From Pinibacter soli (lineage in GTDB: Bacteria; Bacteroidota; Bacteroidia; Chitinophagales; Chitinophagaceae): a DNA stretch of 64,000 bases. The stretch covers positions 2,150,189 through 2,214,188 of the forward strand of contig NZ_JASBRG010000007.1 of the NCBI RefSeq assembly GCF_029961145.1, in the 5' to 3' direction. How positions within the stretch are numbered: the stretch's first letter is position 1; each line of letters starts with the position of its first letter. A program made the position numbers and the translations under genes. The notes beneath the pieces were generated by a model. The model had not been told where the DNA came from and made no database searches. It worked only from the letters and a program-made list of their open reading frames with translations. Below are positions 57,168 through 64,000 of this stretch, piece by piece.

Positions 57168-58709
57168 TTATTTTAATTCCAGTACTACTACTGAGAACGG
57201 AGGCAATTTCACATTCAATACAGAACCTTTTACAGTCGCTCCGTTGAACGCAACAGGTTTTAATTTATCAGGTTGTTCAAAGGAGTTGTAGTCAGTTAGT
57301 TTAGCAGAAGTAAGTATTCTGCCGCTTACAGATTTGAATTGCGCTCCGTCAAAATTCACGGTGATGTCCTGTGATTTTTTAGCGTCAATATTTACCAGCG
57401 AAATGTGCGTATTGCCCAATGAATCTTTTGATGCAGATGCCCATACTGCCTGCAATTTATCATCACCTAAAACATAATCATTCGTTTTGATTGTAACGGG
57501 CAACAGTTTTGCGTTCTGGTGCACGTTATACATTTCCATTACATGATAAGTAGGTGTTAAGATCATTTTCTCTTTATCTGTAAGGATCACAGCCTGCAAT
57601 ACGTTGATCGCTTGTGCAAGGTTCGCGACGCGTACGCGATCTGCGTGATTATTAAAGATGTTTAGTGTAACACCTGCGATCATTGCATCACGCATGGTAT
57701 TTTGCTGATACAGAAATCCAGGATTGGTGCCTGCTTCTACATCGTACCATCCGCCCCACTCATCAACCACCAATGCTACTTTCTTCTTCGGATCGTATTT
57801 GTCCATAATCGCGGAATGCTTTATGATCAAAGAATCCATGAAGCATGCACTTTTCATTGTTGCGAAATATTGTTGTTCAGAAAAATTTGTAGCAGGCCCT
57901 TTATGGCGCCATTCGATTACTGAATAGTGGTGAAGCGCCACACCGCCAAGCATCTGCAAAGGAATTTGGCTCATCAATGTTTCTGTCCAGTGATAGTCTG
58001 CACTGTTTGCACCAGAAGCGATCTTCATCATTCCACCGCCTTCCCAGTCGCTCATGAAGGTTGCATACTTTCGATATACATCTGCATAATATTCGGGACG
58101 CATGTTTCCACCACAACCCCAAGCTTCATTCCCTACACCCCATAGTTTTACATTCCATGGCTTTTCTCTTCCGTTTTGTCTGCGCCAGTCACTCATTGGG
58201 CTCTTCCCATCAAAGTTCACATACTGCACCCAATCAGCTAATTCCTGCACAGTTCCGCTTCCTACGTTACCGGCAAGATATGGTTCTGCGCCAAGAAGTT
58301 CGCACATATTTAAAAAGTCGTGTGTGCCAAAACTGTTATCTTCTGTAACACCGCCCCACCACTTGTTCACCATTTCAGGACGTTTATTTTTTGGTCCCAC
58401 GCCGTCTTTCCAGTGATATGTATCGGCAAAGCAACCGCCCGGCCAGCGAAGGTTTGGAATCTTTAATTTTCTAAGTGCATCAATGATATCATTGCGAACG
58501 CCATTTGTGTTGGGAATTGTTTTGCTTGTATCTCCTACATAAAATCCACCGTAGATGCAATGACCTAAATGTTCTGCAAAATGACCATAAATGTGTTTGC
58601 TTATAACAGTAGAAGAATTGCTTGTATTAACGGAGATATTTGTTTGGGCAAATAGCAATCCCGAAGTGAATAGGAAACAAGTTCCCAATAGCAATCGCAA
58701 GAATTTCAT
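57168..58709 (-). CDS. GH51-family alpha-L-arabinofuranosidase
   Basis: A 513-residue exo-enzyme for arabinofuranose side chains and arabino-oligosaccharides. The signal peptide is LLLGTCFLFTSGLLFAQ. Seen are IYGHFAEHLGHCIYGGFYVG (about 40), LRWPGGCFADTYHWKDGVGP (about 88), acid/base Glu195 in LWGVGNEAWGCGG and nucleophile Glu317 in ALVVDEWGGWYD, with a C-terminal beta-sandwich ending FSVVVLELK. It has no inserted binding domain, unlike the second GH51 in the locus, so the two are not recent duplicates. It is the first enzyme gene after susD, separated by a terminator-like hairpin and a repeat element. Confidence 0.95.
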   Translation of the reverse strand: MKFLRLLLGTCFLFTSGLLFAQTNISVNTSNSSTVISKHIYGHFAEHLGHCIYGGFYVGDTSKTIPNTNGVRNDIIDALRKLKIPNLRWPGGCFADTYHWKDGVGPKNKRPEMVNKWWGGVTEDNSFGTHDFLNMCELLGAEPYLAGNVGSGTVQELADWVQYVNFDGKSPMSDWRRQNGREKPWNVKLWGVGNEAWGCGGNMRPEYYADVYRKYATFMSDWEGGGMMKIASGANSADYHWTETLMSQIPLQMLGGVALHHYSVIEWRHKGPATNFSEQQYFATMKSACFMDSLIIKHSAIMDKYDPKKKVALVVDEWGGWYDVEAGTNPGFLYQQNTMRDAMIAGVTLNIFNNHADRVRVANLAQAINVLQAVILTDKEKMILTPTYHVMEMYNVHQNAKLLPVTIKTNDYVLGDDKLQAVWASASKDSLGNTHISLVNIDAKKSQDITVNFDGAQFKSVSGRILTSAKLTDYNSFEQPDKLKPVAFNGATVKGSVLNVKLPPFSVVVLELK

Positions 58710-58788
58710 GTCGTTGTTTTTTCGGTAAATATTAGAGCTCTAAAATAAGTGTATTTTTTACAATTATAAAATTTTATGAGGTTTTAAA

Positions 58789-59004
58789 CGCAAAGGGCGC
58801 AAAGGTTTTTTCGCAAAGGAAGCAAAGGATAAACTTCGAAAGATTTATGCAACTCCAGGAAGGCAAAAACATCAACGTCCAACGACTTCGAAAACCTCGA
58901 AGATTAACATCGGACAGAGTTTCAAAATCTGTCTGGCCTCGCATCCCGCGAATCCTACCTTCCACCTCTTTGCTTCCTTTGCGTAACCTTAGAGTCCTTT
59001 GCTG
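58789..59004. repeat. Word-repeat inverted element, GCAAAGG words
   Basis: The left arm (58789-58829) has CGCAAAGGGCGCAAAGG and CGCAAAGGAAGCAAAGG. The right arm (58966-59004) has CTTTGCTTCCTTTGCG and CCTTTGCTG. The 16-base core CGCAAAGGAAGCAAAG is perfectly inverted. The spacer holds a second small inverted pair around CGACTTCGAAAACCTCGAAG. Confidence 0.78.
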
Positions 59005-59022
59005 TTAAATTTCTTAGAAAAT

Positions 59023-59048
59023 AAAGGAACCGAAGAATCGGCTCCTTT
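59023..59048 (-). terminator. Terminator-like hairpin after susD
   Basis: AAAGGAACCGA (59023-59033) pairs with TCGGCTCCTTT (59038-59048), an 11-bp stem with one wobble and a four-base loop, about 25 bases after the susD stop. T-rich sequence follows on both strands. It probably reduces transcription into the GH genes. Confidence 0.75.
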
Positions 59049-59072
59049 TTGCTTGCTTATCTAATCTAAGGG

Positions 59073-60620
59073 TTAATAATTCAGGTTTTGTTTAATACCA
59101 GGATTGTTGTCAATCTCTGCTTGCGGAATTGGCAACAATTCTCTGCCGGACAGGTAACTGTTAAACTCCGGATCTCTTGATTTCAGCCATGCGAGCTTAG
59201 TTGGATCGCTTAACCAGCCCCATCTGCGGATGTCATCGAAGCGGTGCCCTTCCAGACAGAATTCCAGCAATCTTTCATGACCAATCTGATCCCGCATTTG
59301 CGTTTTAGTGTATCCTGCAAATACGGATTGACGATCAGGCAGGTTTGCCCTGTTACGCACAAGTTGAATGTACTTGGCACACTCTGCAGCGTTGCCCAGT
59401 TCGTTCTGGCATTCAGCATACATGAGAAGCACATCGGAATAACGCATCAGTCTTTCGTTGATGCCGGATTTCCAATCGTACTCGTTTGGTTTTGAACCTT
59501 GCCAGTTTTCATACTTTTTACAATAAGTATCTCCCATGTAAGCAGGGCTCGATGCATAGGCAGCCTGGAATGTTGTCTGATACATCGGCGTATTTGCCAA
59601 ATGCGTATCTACAGTGTCGTTGTAGAAAATAGTCGCAAGGCAGCGCGGATCAATCTTTCCGTCTTTTGTTTTTTCCTGGCGATATTCAGCCAAGGCTGTT
59701 GCTGTTGGTTGCACGTCTGTCCACCCGAAGTTTGGTGCGCCAAATGTGATCGCACGTGCAGAGTAGAAGCCCCACGTAGAGGAAGGTACACCTTGCCACT
59801 GCAAGTCCGTACCGCCTGCTGTTAAAGAGAATTGGAATTCAAAAACAGACTCTGCATTGTTCTCGTTGTTTTCGCTAAAATTGTCAGCGTAGTTTGGCAT
59901 CAGGCTATACACACCTAGATCAATCACAGATTTAAATTGTGCCGAGGCACTATCGAAACTCCCATTAAAGAGATATGCTTTTCCGAGAAATGCCATTGCT
60001 GCGCCTTTGGTAGCACGTCCTTTATCGGGATTTGCGTATGTTGTTGGCAACAAAGGAATAGCTGCTTTAAAATCAGCTTTTACCTGTGCCCAACCTTGTG
60101 CAACTGTTGACTGCGGCAATATTTTAGCCGTAGAAGTTGGCAATGGCACGCTTCCAAACATATCCACTAAATGGAAGTAATATAGACCACGCAAGAAGTA
60201 AGCCTCACCTATCAACCGGTTCTTCACTGTATTATCCATGGATATTCCGGGCACATTCTCAATTACCTGGTTACATCTTGAAATGCCCTGGTAGAACTCA
60301 TCGAAGGTCCAGCCGTAACCTGAATTGTCTGCAGTACCCAGCTGAAATCTTCCGACGTTGGATATAGCGGTCCACGGGCTGTTACTTTTTATGTCATCGC
60401 CTTGTACGTTTAATAAAATAGGCGCAAAGCGCATATAGCCACCATCTTCAATAAAAGTTTGATAACATGCATTTGTTCCCGCTATTGCATCGCTCTGTGT
60501 TTTCCAAAACGATGCCGACGTTTGTGCATTAGGATTAGTTTGATCAAGCTGCTTGTTACAGCTTGCCAAAACGATGATCGAACTGATGGCTATTCCGTAT
60601 TTCAATAAAGTCTTTTTCAT
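59073..60620 (-). CDS. SusD/RagB-family outer-membrane lipoprotein
   Basis: A 515-residue surface lipoprotein (AISSIIVLASC, Cys21, then NKQLDQTNPNAQ) with the helical TPR-like SusD fold: SDAIAGTNACYQTFIEDGGY (about 45), NRLIGEAYFLRGLYYFHLVD (about 133), KGAAMAFLGKAYLFNGSFDS (about 205) and the C-terminal RDQIGHERLLEFCLEGHRFD then DIRRWGWLSDP (about 440), ending with LLPIPQAEIDNNPGIKQN. It binds the glycan and caps the SusC channel. It begins 28 bases after susC. Arabinan is the likely ligand, given the GH51/GH43 genes downstream. Confidence 0.95.
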   Translation of the reverse strand: MKKTLLKYGIAISSIIVLASCNKQLDQTNPNAQTSASFWKTQSDAIAGTNACYQTFIEDGGYMRFAPILLNVQGDDIKSNSPWTAISNVGRFQLGTADNSGYGWTFDEFYQGISRCNQVIENVPGISMDNTVKNRLIGEAYFLRGLYYFHLVDMFGSVPLPTSTAKILPQSTVAQGWAQVKADFKAAIPLLPTTYANPDKGRATKGAAMAFLGKAYLFNGSFDSASAQFKSVIDLGVYSLMPNYADNFSENNENNAESVFEFQFSLTAGGTDLQWQGVPSSTWGFYSARAITFGAPNFGWTDVQPTATALAEYRQEKTKDGKIDPRCLATIFYNDTVDTHLANTPMYQTTFQAAYASSPAYMGDTYCKKYENWQGSKPNEYDWKSGINERLMRYSDVLLMYAECQNELGNAAECAKYIQLVRNRANLPDRQSVFAGYTKTQMRDQIGHERLLEFCLEGHRFDDIRRWGWLSDPTKLAWLKSRDPEFNSYLSGRELLPIPQAEIDNNPGIKQNLNY

Positions 60621-60648
60621 TTTCTTAAATAAATTTTAGGATAAAAAA

Positions 60649-63600
60649 TTAGAACCCTGCCTGAATGCCGAACATGAAGGTTCTTGCATTAGGGAATGAT
60701 CCATAATCAAACCCACGATTGAACAATCCATCACTAATGAAATCAGGGTCATATCCTTTATACTTGCTCATTGTGAATACATTCTCGCCGGCAATATATA
60801 TGCGCAACCTGTTAACAATATGAGCCTTAACAATTGAAGATGTTGCCGGAAGATTATAGCCTAATTGTACGTTTTGCAGTTTAGCGTAGTTGCCACTTTC
60901 CACAAACAGATTAGAGAAACGGTTATTACCGTTTGGATCGTTGATGATTGGTCTTGGAACATTTGTGTTTTTATTAGTCGGAGTCCAGAAGTTCAATTCA
61001 TCTGTAGACTGATTACCATACTGACCTGTCATCAATGCCTGGTAAACTCCGTTGAACACTTTGTTTCCACCACTTCCCTGGATAAAGAACGAGAAATCAA
61101 AATCACCATAGTTAGCATTGAAGTTTACACCAAAGCCATATGTAGGTGTTGTATTTCCAAGATACACACGATCGTTTGCATCTGTCAGCGTATATGTATG
61201 GTCGTTATTTTTCCCGTTTTGCGCTCTGAAGATCACATCACCAGGCGCAGTTTGCACAGATTGGAACGCGTGACCGGCAACCTGCTCAGCAGTTTGGAAG
61301 AGACCTTCGGTCTGGTAACCAAATAGCTCACCAACTGATCGTCCTACTTCCGTTTTACTGCCAGAACCATAAATCGGGTTATTTGTACCACCCAGTTTCA
61401 ACACTTTGTTTTTATAAGTCGCAAAGTTTGCATTTACATTGAATGTGAACTTACCCTCAGTTTTTCTGTAGCCCACTGTCGCTTCAATACCTGAATTTTT
61501 AACGGAAGCGGCGTTTGTCCTCATTGTATTAGGCACTGAACCAAGAGAGTATGGCTGAGGCAGAAGGGTAAGGATGTCTGAAGCAGTTTTGTTATAATAC
61601 TCGAGCGTAACGGTTAATTTTTCTTTCAAGAAACCCATATCCACGGCTACATCACTTGTCGTAGCGCTTTCCCAATGCAGGTTTGGATCTGTAACAGAAA
61701 CTGTTGTAGCGCCGTGTGCATATGTGTTGCTGAAATTGTAGTTAGACGCGTTATTGATATATGACTGCCACTCATAAGCTCCAAGATTGAGTTGGTTACC
61801 CAGTGTACCCCAACCACCCCGTACTTTTAGTGAACTGAATATAGAATGCAGATCGACGAATTTTTCATTGAGAACATTCCATCCGGCAGACACACCTGTA
61901 AAGTTTCCGTATCTTTTTGCAGGAGCAAATTTTGAGGAACCATCTCTTCTGAAATTGAAGTTCAACATATAACGGCTATCGTAGTTATAAGTCGCCTTTC
62001 CAATAATACCTGTTGTAACGTAAGTACCTTTGTATTCGGTGATTGTATTAGCACTGGCTGCTGCATTGCTAAATGAAGGGAAGGCCAGGTTTCCGTCTGC
62101 ACGTGAAGTTCCTGTTTGTGAGTAGTCATTTCCTCTCTCAAAAGTATAACCAGCCAACAGATCAAGGTTATGCTTGTCTCTGCTGAAATTATACGACAAG
62201 GTATTTTCTACAAGTTTTTTATTAGGCTGACCAAAGGCTTCCATGTAGTAATACTGTGTATTGATGTAATAGAATCCCATGTTGAAGCTTGGCTCGTAGT
62301 GGTAATTCTTCCAGTCTGTTCTGTCGAAACTTGCATTGATCTTGTATTTTAAACCTCTCGCTATTTCAAGTTCAGCCCAACCATTCAGCAATACTCTGTT
62401 ACGTTCGCTCCAGTCATCAACGATTGAGTTCAAGCCAACAACGTTTGCAGAGATGGCACGGTGAATAGTTTGATCGGTTCCACCGTAACCTCCTTCTTTG
62501 GTTGAATCATACACTGGCATTGTGGGGATCGCAGTTAACATGCTTGTAACCGTACCACCAAAAACAGCGTGGTTAGCAGTTCCTGAGTAGTTGCCTTTTT
62601 TAGAATACATGTAAGCCAGTTTCACACCGTAACTCAGTTTACCTTTTTTACCTTGCAAACCGCTATTTAGAGAATAACGTTTGTATGCCTGTGGGCCCAC
62701 TTGGTAACCTGTTTGATCAAAAAAGCCCATTGATACATTATAGCTGATAGCTTCGCTTCCGCCTGATATGCCTACGTTATAATCCTGTATGGAACCGGTT
62801 TTCAACGCAGCATCCTGCCAGTCTGTATTGATCTTGGATATAAAATTTGGGTTGGATGGATCGTTTGCGGGAACTAATGAAAGACCTGCATTTGTAGTGG
62901 CGGCATTTACCACTTTTTGATACCCTACTCTGTCTAACACAGAAATTTTCTTTGGCACTTTTTGCACACCGTAATAACCATTGAGGGATATTTTAGGAAT
63001 ACCTGCTTTACCTTTTTTGGTAGTGATGATTACAACGCCTGTTGCAGCACGGGAACCGTAAATCGCGCCAGCAGAGGCGTCTTTTAAAATGGAGATAGAT
63101 TCAATGTCGTCCGGTGAAAAATCAAATGGCGCATCGATAGGAACGCCATCGATAACGAACAATGGACTGTTGTCTCCAAAGTTGCTGATACCGCGGATCT
63201 TCAGTTGTACGTAGCCGCCTGGTTCTCCTGAACCGTGTACCGTAACGCCGGCTACCTGACCTTGCAACATTTTTGCAACGTCGTATGATGGATTCTTTTT
63301 CGCGTCCGTTACATTTACTACTGCTACAGAACCTGTAAGATCTTTTTTCTTTTGTGAGCCATAACCTACTACTACGATGTCATTTAACTGATCCGTAGAA
63401 GCTTCTAGTTTCAAAACGAAATCTGTTTTGTTGCCAACTTTTATTTCTTGTGTTTTGTAACCGATATAACTTATCAAAAGCACCGCATTTTCATCTTTTA
63501 CACTAATGCGAAAGTATCCCTTATCATTTGTGGAAACGCCCAGGCTGGTTCCTTTTATAGTGACGCTCACACCGGCTTGCGGTTCACCTTTTTCATTTAC

Positions 63601-63993
63601 TACAGTTCCTCCCACATAGTGGTCAGATGCGATGTTTACGGCTTTATTATCTGGTAAAGGATTTAGACTGGTTTCGTCCGGATAAAGTAATATCTGGTCA
63701 TCTACTACTTTATAGCGGATGTCAAGCGGCTTCATTACTTCGCAAAGCGCCTCCGAAATTTTTTTATTATCACCGGAATAACTGATTTTTTGATTTCCAT
63801 CAATCGCAGATGGGCTGTAGAGGAATTTTACGCCGGTTTGTTGTTGCATTAGCGAGATGAACCTGAACACCGTTATTTTGTCCACAGAAAGCGTAACAGG
63901 CTTATCCAGTATGCCCTGCGCTTCTGTTTTTTTTGCGTATACTGAAAACGCAAAAGTGACGGCGATAGTAAATTGAACTACAATAATCTTCAT
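60649..63993 (-). CDS. SusC/RagA-family TonB-dependent transporter with STN domain (N-terminus may be incomplete)
   Basis: 1114 residues are visible. After a hydrophobic signal segment (VVQFTIAVTFAFSVYAKKTEAQ region) comes an STN domain (about 45-110; FISLMQQQTGVKFLYSPSA, then SEALCEVMKPLDIRYKVV). A carboxypeptidase-regulatory-like domain (about 125-205) follows, then the SusC signature DQLNDIVVVGYGSQKKKDLT, the plug (SPLFVIDGVPID; AGAIYGSRAATGVVIITTKK) and the barrel ending in MFGIQAGF. The STN domain implies signalling to a FecR anti-sigma factor, presumably beyond the right edge. The frame stays open to the window end (Leu-Ala precede the ATG), so the true start may lie outside. Confidence 0.93.
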   Translation of the reverse strand: MKIIVVQFTIAVTFAFSVYAKKTEAQGILDKPVTLSVDKITVFRFISLMQQQTGVKFLYSPSAIDGNQKISYSGDNKKISEALCEVMKPLDIRYKVVDDQILLYPDETSLNPLPDNKAVNIASDHYVGGTVVNEKGEPQAGVSVTIKGTSLGVSTNDKGYFRISVKDENAVLLISYIGYKTQEIKVGNKTDFVLKLEASTDQLNDIVVVGYGSQKKKDLTGSVAVVNVTDAKKNPSYDVAKMLQGQVAGVTVHGSGEPGGYVQLKIRGISNFGDNSPLFVIDGVPIDAPFDFSPDDIESISILKDASAGAIYGSRAATGVVIITTKKGKAGIPKISLNGYYGVQKVPKKISVLDRVGYQKVVNAATTNAGLSLVPANDPSNPNFISKINTDWQDAALKTGSIQDYNVGISGGSEAISYNVSMGFFDQTGYQVGPQAYKRYSLNSGLQGKKGKLSYGVKLAYMYSKKGNYSGTANHAVFGGTVTSMLTAIPTMPVYDSTKEGGYGGTDQTIHRAISANVVGLNSIVDDWSERNRVLLNGWAELEIARGLKYKINASFDRTDWKNYHYEPSFNMGFYYINTQYYYMEAFGQPNKKLVENTLSYNFSRDKHNLDLLAGYTFERGNDYSQTGTSRADGNLAFPSFSNAAASANTITEYKGTYVTTGIIGKATYNYDSRYMLNFNFRRDGSSKFAPAKRYGNFTGVSAGWNVLNEKFVDLHSIFSSLKVRGGWGTLGNQLNLGAYEWQSYINNASNYNFSNTYAHGATTVSVTDPNLHWESATTSDVAVDMGFLKEKLTVTLEYYNKTASDILTLLPQPYSLGSVPNTMRTNAASVKNSGIEATVGYRKTEGKFTFNVNANFATYKNKVLKLGGTNNPIYGSGSKTEVGRSVGELFGYQTEGLFQTAEQVAGHAFQSVQTAPGDVIFRAQNGKNNDHTYTLTDANDRVYLGNTTPTYGFGVNFNANYGDFDFSFFIQGSGGNKVFNGVYQALMTGQYGNQSTDELNFWTPTNKNTNVPRPIINDPNGNNRFSNLFVESGNYAKLQNVQLGYNLPATSSIVKAHIVNRLRIYIAGENVFTMSKYKGYDPDFISDGLFNRGFDYGSFPNARTFMFGIQAGF

Positions 63994-64000
63994 TGCAAGC

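Larger units (their letters stand above)
58710..59072. other. Intergenic region between susD and GH51 of the arabinan locus
   Basis: These 363 bases contain no gene. They hold a terminator-like hairpin (59023-59048), an inverted word repeat (58789-59004) and presumably a promoter for the GH operon; no perfect -7 box was found. Confidence 0.6.

Noticed and set aside
14155-59004. Word repeats as CRISPR arrays
   Set aside because: The repeats are short, contiguous words without unique spacers of constant length, arranged as inverted arms, and no cas genes are present.

Overview
The window reads as a chromosomal segment of a Bacteroidota bacterium, most likely from the Chitinophagaceae (family inferred, not proven). 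The evidence is two SusC/SusD pairs, a FecR anti-sigma factor with an ECF sigma factor, a type-3 prolyl-tRNA synthetase, a GSCFA-domain protein, repeated perfect matches to the Bacteroidota -7 promoter element TAnnTTTG, and few Shine-Dalgarno sequences. I see no rRNA, tRNA, CRISPR array, phage or insertion sequence.

Layout. (1) 1-10.9 kb is a mannoside-utilisation locus: SusD (cut by the left edge), SusC and FecR on the minus strand, then a GH92 alpha-mannosidase, a GH2 beta-mannosidase and an ECF sigma factor on the plus strand. The GH92 plus GH2 pairing suggests mannose-containing glycans such as N-glycan cores. (2) 11-36 kb is a housekeeping block rich in translation genes: mnmA, a Sua5/YrdC enzyme, cca, miaA, rlmH, proS and tilS. 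Between them lie a lipoprotein with PF03640 repeats, a GT9 glycosyltransferase, a GH1 beta-glucosidase, a rhomboid protease, an outer-membrane porin-like protein, etfB/etfA and a bifunctional-nuclease-family protein. (3) 36-39 kb carries ispE, an FkbM methyltransferase flanked by diverged direct repeats, and a frameshifted zeta-toxin-like gene with a small overlapping partner. (4) 39-44 kb is a tyrosine/homogentisate catabolic cluster (hpd, hmgA, a fumarylacetoacetase-family hydrolase and a flavin reductase), then queD and rocD. (5) 46-51 kb holds a CCC1/VIT1-type transporter, a PQQ-type sugar dehydrogenase homologue and a LytS/LytTR two-component pair. (6) 51.5-64 kb is an arabinan-utilisation locus on the minus strand: SusC with an STN domain, SusD, two GH51 arabinofuranosidases and three GH43 enzymes.

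The most striking non-gene signal is a set of about 26 intergenic inverted repeats between about 14.1 and 59.0 kb. Each is built from tandem, slightly varied words of roughly 7-10 bases, and the facing arm is the reverse complement. The words differ from locus to locus but the architecture is the same. Arms often begin or end exactly at stop codons, encode the last residues of several proteins, and in one case abut the start of miaA, which has no AUG. They are absent from the first 14 kb. Other notable points are a tandem duplication of the fecR promoter and start region that creates a decoy upstream reading frame, -7 boxes lying only 5-8 bases from start codons, and gene remnants around ispE.
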